Positions 42,101-52,567 of a stretch of DNA of 64,000 bases are shown in pieces. Source of the stretch: an uncultured Lachnospiraceae bacterium (GTDB taxonomy: Bacteria; Bacillota; Clostridia; Lachnospirales; Lachnospiraceae). The DNA is taken from positions 41,776-105,775 of the forward strand of contig CADAKQ010000004.1 in the NCBI GenBank assembly GCA_902788555.1. Reading direction: 5' to 3'. Under the pieces are notes generated by a model. The model saw nothing but the letters and a program-made list of their open reading frames with translations. It had not been told where the DNA came from and did no database searches. The position numbers and the translations under genes were made by a program. Every line of letters starts with the position of its first letter. The stretch's first letter is position 1.

Positions 42101-43129
42101 ATGAAGATTACTGATAAAAAAAGAGATATTATATTATATATTTTAAATAAAATAGAACAAAACGATAAAAGTATATCCAAATCTGTATCTGAAAATTTTA
42201 GTATAAATCAAAATACAGTTCACACTTATATTAATGAATTGGTTAATGAAAATATTATCCGTAGGATAAAAAGAGGCACGTATGAACTCGTAACGACAAA
42301 AAATGAATATTCTTTTAATATAAAAGAAGAAAATATTAAATCGGATGTTTATATTTATTCGCATTATATAGAAGGTTTTATTAAGGAAACCGGTGAAAAT
42401 GTAAAAAAAATTTGGATATATGTATTAAGTGAAATGCTAAACAATGTATTGGAGCACTCTGAAGCTGAAAATCTAAGAGTAACCATAGAAAAAAATTATT
42501 TAAATACTAAGGTGATATTTTGGGATGACGGCATAGGTATTTTTAATAAGATTAAAAATTATTTTGATTATGATGAGATAGATGAAGTCGTATATGAATT
42601 ATTTAAGGGGAAATTAACAACGGATAAAAAAAATCATTCGGGTGAAGGGATTTTTTTCAGCTCCAGAATTATGGATAAATTTGTCATTGTTTCAAGCAAT
42701 AAAGTTTTTTCAAGCAATAAATATGATGATAATATGTTTCTTAATTTACTTGATGATGAATTTGATGGGACATGTGTATTAATGGAGCTTTCTAATTTTT
42801 CAAATAAAAAAATGAATGATGTATTTGGCACATATACTGATGAAGTTGGCGATTTTACAAAAACCAGCATACCAATGAAAAATATTTTTGATGCATCTCC
42901 GATATCCAGGTCACAAGCTAAAAGGGTTTGCGACAGATTGGAAAATTTTAAGGAGGTTGTTTTTGATTTTTCAGACGTAGAATGGATGGGACAAGGCTTT
43001 GCACATCAGGTTTTTGTTGTTTTTTCAAATCAGAATCCAAAGATAAAGCTTATACCGATAAATATGAATGAAGATGTAAAAAAAATGTATAATCATGTTA
43101 TGATTAGCAAGGAAAAAGCAGATGAATAG
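42101..43129 (+). CDS. HTH-GHKL ATPase-STAS-like (DUF4325) regulatory protein
   Basis: A 342-residue protein with three parts. Residues 1 to ~62 are a winged-helix unit (FSINQNTVHTYINELVNENIIRRIKRGTYEL). Residues ~95-205 look like a histidine-kinase/anti-sigma-type ATPase: SEMLNNVLEHS is the N-box, WDDGIGIFNK the G1 box, and HSGEGIFFSSRIMDKF the G2 box. The C-terminus (~250-342: KRVCDRLENFKEVVFDFSDVEWMGQGFAHQVFVVF) is the STAS-like DUF4325 domain. This joins DNA binding, an anti-sigma-like kinase and an anti-anti-sigma-like domain in one chain. The start is ATG 42101 (AAGGA upstream) rather than the TTG at 42068. It overlaps tsaC by 8 bases. Confidence 0.7.
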   Translation: MKITDKKRDIILYILNKIEQNDKSISKSVSENFSINQNTVHTYINELVNENIIRRIKRGTYELVTTKNEYSFNIKEENIKSDVYIYSHYIEGFIKETGENVKKIWIYVLSEMLNNVLEHSEAENLRVTIEKNYLNTKVIFWDDGIGIFNKIKNYFDYDEIDEVVYELFKGKLTTDKKNHSGEGIFFSSRIMDKFVIVSSNKVFSSNKYDDNMFLNLLDDEFDGTCVLMELSNFSNKKMNDVFGTYTDEVGDFTKTSIPMKNIFDASPISRSQAKRVCDRLENFKEVVFDFSDVEWMGQGFAHQVFVVFSNQNPKIKLIPINMNEDVKKMYNHVMISKEKADE

Positions 43130-44267
43130 CAGATACAATAATATTAATACAATAATTTCTTCCGGAAATGATGAGAAGGCCATAGAGAAGGCTTCGGAAA
43201 TCCTTAAAAAAGGCGGACTCGTTGCATTTCCAACGGAAACGGTTTACGGACTCGGGGCAGATGCCTTAAATGAAGCTGCCGCAGCAAAGATATATGCAGC
43301 CAAGGGCAGACCGAGTGATAACCCACTTATAGTTCATATAGCGGATACCAAAGCAGTTTACGAACTCGCCGAAAGTGTGCCTGAAAAAGCGGTTATGCTG
43401 ATGGAAGCCTTCTGGCCGGGACCGCTTACCATTATCCTTAACAAAAAGAAAATCGTTCCTGACGGCACCACCGGCGGACTGGATACGGTCGCCATACGTA
43501 TGCCGTCACATCCGGTTGCCATGAAGCTTATAAAAGAAAGCGGCGTGTACATAGCTGCACCGAGCGCCAATACCTCCGGCAGACCTTCGCCCACACTTGC
43601 GGAGCATGTTATCGAGGATATGAATGGCCGTATAGATATGATACTTGACGGTGGGGCGGTAGGTATAGGTATCGAGTCAACGATAGTTGACCTGACAGGT
43701 GAGAATCCGACCATACTTCGACCGGGATATATAACTAAGAAAATGCTTGAGGAGATAATCGGTGAGGTTACTATAGACAGAGCGATTATCGAGCCGGATC
43801 CGAATTTACGACCAAAGGCTCCCGGTATGAAATACACCCACTATGCGCCAAAGGGTGAGGTTACGATAGTTGAGTGTGAGATGTCCGATGTAAAAGAAGA
43901 TCATAATCTTTCGGTAATTGATATAAAACCGGAAAGTATCAAAGATGATGAGATTAGACCAATCGACAAAAAAATTATAGATAAGATAAATGCTCTTGTC
44001 ACCGAAAAAACTGCCCAAGGCTTTAAAACAGCCGTTATAGCCACAAAGGATAACGCGCCTTATTATAACTGTGATAATGTTTTGATAGTGGGCGAGGCGG
44101 ATAAGGGTGTGACAATTTCCGCAAATCTTTATGCAATTTTAAGAAAATGTGATACAATAGGGGCTGAATATATATACAGTGAGGCACTTAATCAAAATGA
44201 ACTCGGTGGCGCGATCATGAACCGCCTGCTCAAAGCGGCCGGCCACAGAGTCATAAAGGTACATTGA
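43122..44267 (+). CDS. tsaC: L-threonylcarbamoyladenylate synthase (Sua5 type)
   Basis: Makes threonylcarbamoyl-AMP from Thr, bicarbonate and ATP for the t6A37 modification of ANN-decoding tRNAs. The protein has 381 residues. GGLVAFPTETVYGLGADA, KIYAAKGRPSDNPLIVHI, FWPGPLTIIL, VAIRMPSHPVA and APSANTSGRPSPT are the YrdC-domain signatures, including K and R residues that bind ATP and the carbamoyl group. A linker with KAPGMKYTHYAPK leads to the C-terminal Sua5 domain (~240-381), so this is the long Sua5/YwlC form. Confidence 0.93.
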   Translation: MNSRYNNINTIISSGNDEKAIEKASEILKKGGLVAFPTETVYGLGADALNEAAAAKIYAAKGRPSDNPLIVHIADTKAVYELAESVPEKAVMLMEAFWPGPLTIILNKKKIVPDGTTGGLDTVAIRMPSHPVAMKLIKESGVYIAAPSANTSGRPSPTLAEHVIEDMNGRIDMILDGGAVGIGIESTIVDLTGENPTILRPGYITKKMLEEIIGEVTIDRAIIEPDPNLRPKAPGMKYTHYAPKGEVTIVECEMSDVKEDHNLSVIDIKPESIKDDEIRPIDKKIIDKINALVTEKTAQGFKTAVIATKDNAPYYNCDNVLIVGEADKGVTISANLYAILRKCDTIGAEYIYSEALNQNELGGAIMNRLLKAAGHRVIKVH

Positions 44268-44292
44268 TTTAACCCGAATTGAAATTAAAGTA

Positions 44293-44379
44293 TTCTGACT
44301 GACTATGTATAAAATGTACTAAGCATAGCGTGAGCGATAGCGAGCTATGCGTGTACATTTTATACATAGTCAGTCAGAA
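44293..44379. repeat. Giant hairpin A (27-bp perfect outer stem)
   Basis: Bases 44293-44319 pair perfectly with 44353-44379. Inside, GCATAGC (44323-44329) pairs with GCTATGC (44344-44350) around the 14-base loop GTGAGCGATAGCGA. It fills most of the gap between tsaC and rpiB and ends 21 bases before the rpiB start. No T-run follows. Its layout matches hairpin B at 44.8 kb, though the outer arms are unrelated in sequence. Confidence 0.9.
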
Positions 44380-44400
44380 AATGAAATTAGGAGGAAAGAT

Positions 44401-44826
44401 ATGATAGCGATTGGCAGTGACCATGGCGGATATGGTTTGAAGTTAGAGGTTATTAAGCATCTTAAGGAAAGAGGCTTTGATGTAAAGGATTTTGGATGTG
44501 ATAGTGAAGCATCCTGTGATTATCCTATATATGGAAAGGCTGTTGCAGAGGCGGTTGCAAAAGGTGAGTGCGAGCTTGGAATACTTATCTGCGGAACAGG
44601 TATAGGAATGTCCATGACTGCAAATAAGGTTAAGGGCATAAGAGCGGCTCTTTGCAGCGATTGCTTCTCTGCCAGAGCTACCAAGGAGCACAATAATGCC
44701 AACGTTCTTTGCATGGGTGCAAGAACCATTGGCCCGGGACTTGCTCTTATGATAGTGGATGAGTTTGTAGATACACCATTTTCAAATGATGAGAGACATG
44801 TAAGAAGAATATCTATGCTTGAGTAA
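44401..44826 (+). CDS. rpiB: Ribose-5-phosphate isomerase B
   Basis: Interconverts ribose-5-phosphate and ribulose-5-phosphate. The 141-residue RpiB/LacAB fold starts MIAIGSDHGGYGLK. CGTGIGMSMTANKVKGIRAAL contains the catalytic Cys and anion-binding turn, and EHNNANVLCMGARTIG is the second conserved block. The start is ATG 44401 with AGGAGGAAAG; an upstream in-frame ATG at 44347 only extends the frame into hairpin A. Giant hairpins flank the gene on both sides. Confidence 0.93.
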   Translation: MIAIGSDHGGYGLKLEVIKHLKERGFDVKDFGCDSEASCDYPIYGKAVAEAVAKGECELGILICGTGIGMSMTANKVKGIRAALCSDCFSARATKEHNNANVLCMGARTIGPGLALMIVDEFVDTPFSNDERHVRRISMLE

Positions 44827-44831
44827 GAGGC

Positions 44832-44936
44832 GTGACATAGGACAAGTACCTTGACACCTTTGGGTGCAAAGCAAATCGTGAGCGCAAGTGAGATTTGCGT
44901 GTACCTAAAGGTGTCAAGGTACTTGTCCTATATCAC
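44832..44936. repeat. Giant hairpin B (37-bp outer stem)
   Basis: Bases 44832-44868 pair with 44900-44936 with one C-A mismatch and two G-T wobbles. Inside, GCAAATC (44871-44877) pairs with GATTTGC (44892-44898) around the 14-base loop GTGAGCGCAAGTGA. The loop and the GTGTAC after the inner stem are nearly the same as in hairpin A, while the outer arms differ. It fills the space between rpiB and the atp promoter and lacks a following T-run. Confidence 0.9.
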
Positions 44937-44946
44937 ACTTTAATAG

Positions 44947-44975
44947 TTGAAAAAAAAAGAAAAATAAGGTATAAT
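44947..44975 (+). promoter_or_regulatory. Promoter of the ATP synthase operon
   Basis: TTGAAA (44947-44952), a 17-base spacer and TATAAT (44970-44975), 33 bases before the first start codon and directly after giant hairpin B. It is a textbook housekeeping-type promoter. Confidence 0.75.
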
Positions 44976-45007
44976 AATTAATTATTTGTGCAGTTGGACG
45001 GAGGACT

Positions 45008-45235
45008 ATGAACAACAAGGAACATCAGGTCTTAAAAATGCTTTTTCTTATAACCCAGATAGGTATAACTATGCTTGCAACGATTTTTTTAAGCATGGGT
45101 ATCGGATACCTCATAGATAAGTATTTTGGGACAAGGCTTATGGTATGGTTTATCGTGCTGGGAGTAGGTGCGGGATTTCGTTCGGTTGCGATAGTTATCA
45201 AAAGATTTATAGGTAATGACAATGGAAAGTCGTAA
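45008..45235 (+). CDS. atpZ: AtpZ-like ATP synthase accessory membrane protein
   Basis: A 75-residue protein with two membrane helices (about 15-35 and 45-65). MGIGYLIDKYFG between them matches the AtpZ/F0F1-ATPase gene 1 family (DUF2765-like), which precedes atpI in many Firmicutes and is thought to help ion homeostasis or assembly. CGGAGG lies just before the ATG, downstream of a good promoter. It overlaps the next gene by up to 20 bases. Confidence 0.8.
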   Translation: MNNKEHQVLKMLFLITQIGITMLATIFLSMGIGYLIDKYFGTRLMVWFIVLGVGAGFRSVAIVIKRFIGNDNGKS

Positions 45236-45791
45236 GGTTTTAATTGAACTGTATGCAGGTATATTTCTTTGCACGATTGCCGGACTTATACTTGGAGTGG
45301 TTCTTGGAATAATATGTGGAGGATATGCGTGGTGGTTTATACCGGGACTTATAGCCGGAGCGTTTACCGCCTGCTATCAGGCATATCATATATACCGGAG
45401 TCTGGACAGGGCTCTCGGAAGTGATGACGGTAAGAAAGCCAACAATTATATGACTCTTCAAAGTATGCTGAGATACGCTATAAGTGCAGCAGTTTTGATA
45501 GTAGCAGTGTTAATCTGTTGGCAGGCCTTTGCAGGTGCGGCTGTCGGACTTGCGTTTCTTAAATTTTCGGGGTATATGAATCCTTTTGTAAGAAGGCTTA
45601 TGGGACATACAGAGGAAAGAAAAGATTTTAATCAGCTTATGATGGAAAACTCGGAAAAAAGTCTTTCAAAGGAAAAAAATAAAAAAGGTGCTTCATCAGA
45701 CGAAGAGGTTAATTCTGATGCGGAAGACGAGGATGACGAGTTTGAATATACCTTTAAGCCTATTGGCATGAAGGACTATAAAGATGAGTAG
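45216..45791 (+). CDS. AtpI-like membrane protein with acidic tail
   Basis: About 190 residues (start ATG 45216, or ATG 45222, which is better spaced from AGG). Four membrane helices are visible: GIFLCTIAGLILGVVLGII, the WWFIPGLIAGAFTACYQA region, a helix around 85-105, and GAAVGLAFLKFSGY. A strongly charged C-terminal tail follows (EEVNSDAEDEDDEFEY). Position and topology fit the AtpI/F0 assembly-factor group, which aids c-ring assembly, but the sequence is divergent and the acidic tail is not usual. Confidence 0.6.
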   Translation: MTMESRKVLIELYAGIFLCTIAGLILGVVLGIICGGYAWWFIPGLIAGAFTACYQAYHIYRSLDRALGSDDGKKANNYMTLQSMLRYAISAAVLIVAVLICWQAFAGAAVGLAFLKFSGYMNPFVRRLMGHTEERKDFNQLMMENSEKSLSKEKNKKGASSDEEVNSDAEDEDDEFEYTFKPIGMKDYKDE

Positions 45792-45882
45792 ATACGATTG
45801 TCAGAGCCTACAGGCTCTTTCGATAAACAGGCGGTTATCTGACAAAGATACTGCTTTAAAATAAAAGAAGGAGGGTGAACAT
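45792..45882 (+). promoter_or_regulatory. Structured leader before atpB
   Basis: TTGTCAGA (45798-45805) pairs with TCTGACAA (45838-45845). Inside, AGAGCC-TACA-GGCTCT and GATAA...TTATC could form two alternative smaller hairpins that compete with the outer stem. AGGAGGGTG then precedes the atpB ATG. It may modulate the relative expression of the membrane sector genes. Confidence 0.35.
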
Positions 45883-46617
45883 ATGCACAATGGTTTAGCC
45901 ATTGGAGTTGGCAGGATACCTATACGAAATGAAGCAGATTTCTTCATTCATGAACTGGTTCCGGTTAAGTTCTTTGGCTCGACGGTTTACATCACCACTA
46001 CCCATGTTTGCGCGGCGATTATAATTGTGACGATTATGATTCTTGCAATATGTGCGAGAAACAGCGTGCTTAAGCATCAGGATAATCCGACCAAGTTTTC
46101 CGCCGGAGTAGAGATTGCCATAGAGACTTTGCTTAAGTTTGTACATGGCAGTATGGGTGAAGCAGGTAAACACTACATTAACTACATTGGTGCCATATTT
46201 ATCTATATATTCCTTTCGAATATATCCGGTTTGTTTGGTTTAAGACCGCCGACAGCCGACTATGGTACTACATTGTGCCTTGCACTTATTACCTTTGTAA
46301 TGATTCAGTACGCTGCAATCAGATACAAAAAGTGGGGTGCATTTACGGATTTGTTCCAGCCGGTGTTCTTTTTCTTCCCTATGAACGTTATCAGTGAGTT
46401 TGCTACACCGCTTTCACTCTCGCTTCGTTTGTTTGGAAACATCTTAGCCGGTACAGTAATGATGTCTTTATACTATGGTCTTATACCTGTATTGTTCAGG
46501 TTCGGAATACCGGCCTTTTTGCACATTTACTTAGACTTGTTCTCAGGTGCGATTCAGGCTTACGTATTTACAATGCTTACGATGACATTTGTTTTCGATA
46601 AGAGAAATGTAGAATAA
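45883..46617 (+). CDS. atpB: ATP synthase F0 subunit a
   Basis: Membrane stator subunit forming the ion half-channels, 244 residues with 5-6 membrane helices. The essential Arg lies in LSLRLFGNILAG, flanked by the ISEFATPLS and IQAYVFTMLTMTF blocks. A strong AGGAGGGTG precedes the start. Gene order atpB-E-F-H-A-G-D-C is the canonical bacterial operon. Confidence 0.93.
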   Translation: MHNGLAIGVGRIPIRNEADFFIHELVPVKFFGSTVYITTTHVCAAIIIVTIMILAICARNSVLKHQDNPTKFSAGVEIAIETLLKFVHGSMGEAGKHYINYIGAIFIYIFLSNISGLFGLRPPTADYGTTLCLALITFVMIQYAAIRYKKWGAFTDLFQPVFFFFPMNVISEFATPLSLSLRLFGNILAGTVMMSLYYGLIPVLFRFGIPAFLHIYLDLFSGAIQAYVFTMLTMTFVFDKRNVE

Positions 46618-46632
46618 AAAATGGAGGATTAA

Positions 46633-46893
<261 letters not shown>

Positions 46894-46904
46894 GAGGATA
46901 AAAA

Positions 46905-47443
46905 GTGACATTTATGGTAAATGAAAATGTTGCTCTTCTCTCAGGTCGTATCTTTGGACTGGACAGTCAGTTGTTATTTGATGTGTTGATACAGGGATGT
47001 GCAGTATTCCTTCTCTTTATCTTCCTTTCATATATACTTATAAATCCTGTCCGCAAGGTACTTGAAAATCGTCAGGAAAAGGTTAAAAATGATTTGGAAA
47101 GCGCAGCTAAAGACAGGGAAGACGCAGCTAAACTTAAAACAGAATATGATGCGAAGCTTCAAAATGCAGATGCTGAGGCTGATGAAATCTTGAGTGCAGC
47201 CAGAAAGAAAGCTGTTAAAAACGAAGAGAACATCGTGGCTGAAGCAAAGGAAGAAGCTGCCAGAATTATTTCCAGAGCTAGCCAGGAGGCTGAACTTGAA
47301 AGAGTGAAGGTCGCTGACGAGGTCAAGCAGGAAATTATAAGCGTTGCAACTGTTATGGCAGGTAAGTTTGTTGATGGTGAGCTTGATGATAAAAAGCAGG
47401 CTGAGCTTATCGATGAAACACTTAAGGAAATGGGTGATGATAC

Positions 47444-47459
<16 letters not shown>
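46905..47459 (+). CDS. atpF: ATP synthase F0 subunit b
   Basis: A 184-residue stator stalk protein with an N-terminal membrane helix (LLFDVLIQGCAVFLLFIFLS) and a long, charged Ala-rich coiled coil. The start is taken at GTG 46905, 7 bases after AGGAGG; ATG 46914 is a less well spaced alternative. The end overlaps atpH by 16 bases. Confidence 0.9.
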
Positions 47460-49515
<2,056 letters not shown>

Positions 49516-49531
49516 TTAAGGAATTATTAAA

Positions 49532-49594
49532 AAATCAGATATGCCGGTTTGATAAATCAAACTTTTATCAGAAAATTGAGGCATAAACTGATTT
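49532..49594 (+). promoter_or_regulatory. Nested hairpin between atpA and atpG
   Basis: AAATCAG-A-TATGCC (49532-49545) pairs with GGCATA-AA-CTGATTT (49580-49594). Within it, GTTTGA (49547-49552) pairs with TCAAAC (49557-49562) around TAAA. No T-run follows. It is the only large structured gap within the F1 gene series and may be a processing or stability element that sets subunit ratios. Confidence 0.5.
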
Positions 49595-49617
49595 GGACGA
49601 AATGGAGGCGATAAGTC

Positions 49618-50544
49618 TTGGCATCAATGCGCGACATAAAAAGACGTAAGGAAAGCGTTACAAGTACACAGCAGATTACCAAGGCTATGAAGCTTGTTGC
49701 AACAGTTAAGCTTCAAAAAGCAAGAGGTAGAGCTGAAAGCAATAAACCGTATTTTGCTACGCTTTATGATACCATCTGTTCCGTACTTGCCTTGACTAAA
49801 AATGTTGACCACAAGTATATAAAAGAGAGTGAGAGTAAGAAAAAAGCCCTTATAGTCATAACCTCTAACAGAGGACTTGCCGGCGGTTATAACAGTAATA
49901 TCGTCAAGATGATTACCAATGAAAACAAAGACAAGTTTTCCAAAGAGGATACTTATATATATGCTATAGGTAAAAAGGGTATCGAAGGTCTTACTCGTAA
50001 AGGCTACAACATACATAAGGATTATTCAGAGGTTATAAACGCACCGTTATATGGAGATGCAATGGAGATAAGCAAGGAGCTTCTTACCCAGTTTGAAATG
50101 GGCGAGATAGGTGAGATTTACCTTGCGTATACGAACTTCAAGAATACAGTTTCACAGGAAGCGAAGCTTATTAAACTTCTTCCTATCGATCCGGGAGATT
50201 TCAAGTTTGACGAATCACATGATGACAGAATTCAGATGAACTTTGAAGGTTCGGCAGCAGGATCGGGCGATTTTACCCCGTTTGTATGCGGTCTTGACGA
50301 TTCCGAAAATGAAGAAGCTGTACTTGACCAGGTTATACCGAACTATATGAGAAGTATAATCTACGGAGCATTTCTTGAAGCGGTTGCCAGTGAGAACGGT
50401 GCCCGTATGCAGGCCATGGATTCGGCTACCAGCAATGCCGAGGAAATGATTGCAGATTTGTCACTTATGTATAACAGAGCAAGACAGGGTGCTATAACTC
50501 AGGAACTTACGGAGATTATAGCAGGAGCGGAAGCAATCAGCTAA
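49618..50544 (+). CDS. atpG: ATP synthase F1 subunit gamma
   Basis: A 308-residue central rotor shaft. It begins with the canonical MASMRDIKRRKESVTSTQQI, translated from TTG 49618 downstream of GGAGG; the ATG at 49627 would lose the first three conserved residues. The C-terminal helix (AMDSATSNAEEMIADLSLMYNRARQ) is the family hallmark. Confidence 0.93.
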   Translation: MASMRDIKRRKESVTSTQQITKAMKLVATVKLQKARGRAESNKPYFATLYDTICSVLALTKNVDHKYIKESESKKKALIVITSNRGLAGGYNSNIVKMITNENKDKFSKEDTYIYAIGKKGIEGLTRKGYNIHKDYSEVINAPLYGDAMEISKELLTQFEMGEIGEIYLAYTNFKNTVSQEAKLIKLLPIDPGDFKFDESHDDRIQMNFEGSAAGSGDFTPFVCGLDDSENEEAVLDQVIPNYMRSIIYGAFLEAVASENGARMQAMDSATSNAEEMIADLSLMYNRARQGAITQELTEIIAGAEAIS

Positions 50545-50592
50545 GCGATATTCGGTAGGATGTCGTTAGCAAAGAATAAATTAAGGAGATAG

Positions 50593-51987
<1,395 letters not shown>

Positions 51988-52026
51988 GATAGGATTTCTT
52001 TGTCAATAATAAGAAATGAGGACAGT

Positions 52027-52425
52027 ATGGCAGACAATACAATGAAAGTAAAAATAATGTCACCTGAGAGAGTTTTCTATGAGGGTGAAGCCACTTTCAT
52101 AGAATTTAATACTACGGCAGGTATGCGAGGCATATATCCGAAGCATGTTCCGACTACCATGGTTATTCAACCCGGTGTATTGAAGATTGTAGAGCCGGAA
52201 GGAGAAAGGAAAGCTGCACTTCATACCGGATTTGTTGAGGTTCTTCAGGACTCAATAATTATGCTTGCAGAGAGTGTTGAGTGGCCGGAGGAGATAGATG
52301 AAAAACGTGCCGAGGAGGCAAAAATACGTGCTGAGCGTCGTATAAATGACAATACTCAGGATCATAACAGGGCTGAGCTTGCACTTAAGAGAGCAGTCCT
52401 TAGACTCCAGATGTGTAAGAAATAA
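52027..52425 (+). CDS. atpC: ATP synthase F1 subunit epsilon
   Basis: A 132-residue subunit with an N-terminal beta sandwich (MKVKIMSPERVFYEGEATFIEF, GIYPKHVPT) and a C-terminal two-helix regulatory domain (RAEEAKIRAERRI onward). The start is ATG 52027 after GAGGA; a TTG at 52000 would add nine residues with no support. Last gene of the atp operon. Confidence 0.92.
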   Translation: MADNTMKVKIMSPERVFYEGEATFIEFNTTAGMRGIYPKHVPTTMVIQPGVLKIVEPEGERKAALHTGFVEVLQDSIIMLAESVEWPEEIDEKRAEEAKIRAERRINDNTQDHNRAELALKRAVLRLQMCKK

Positions 52426-52430
52426 TATAC

Positions 52431-52539
52431 TTCATGGGGACGTTTCTCATTAATACAGTTTTAGATACTTGCGTAGCGCATTGCAGCATGGTGCTATGCT
52501 TGCCACCTAAATTGTATCAATGAGAAACGTCCCCATGAA
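52431..52539. repeat. Giant hairpin C after atpC (21-bp perfect outer stem)
   Basis: Bases 52431-52451 pair perfectly with 52519-52539. The stem continues inward with ATACA/TGTAT and TTAG/CTAA pairing, with small bulges. An inner 7-bp stem, GCGTAGC (52471-52477) and GCTATGC (52493-52499), closes a 15-base loop. The inner stem is nearly that of hairpin A, and the outer arms are again unique. It separates atpC from the next gene and has no T-run. Confidence 0.85.
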
Positions 52540-52567
52540 ACACTTGTTTATTGGAAGGGGGAAAGCT

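Noticed and set aside
44347-44400. N-terminal extension of rpiB from ATG 44347
   Set aside because: It lies in the right arm of giant hairpin A and lacks a binding site. The ATG at 44401 has AGGAGGAAAG and gives the canonical RpiB start.
44293-44936. Giant hairpins A and B as ordinary intrinsic terminators
   Set aside because: Neither is followed by a run of T, and both stems are far longer than normal terminators. Hairpin A also lies too close to the rpiB start.
52520-52567. N-terminal extension of the DUF3160 protein from ATG 52520
   Set aside because: The extension is encoded in the arm of hairpin C. ATG 52568 has a strong ribosome binding site and begins the membrane anchor directly.
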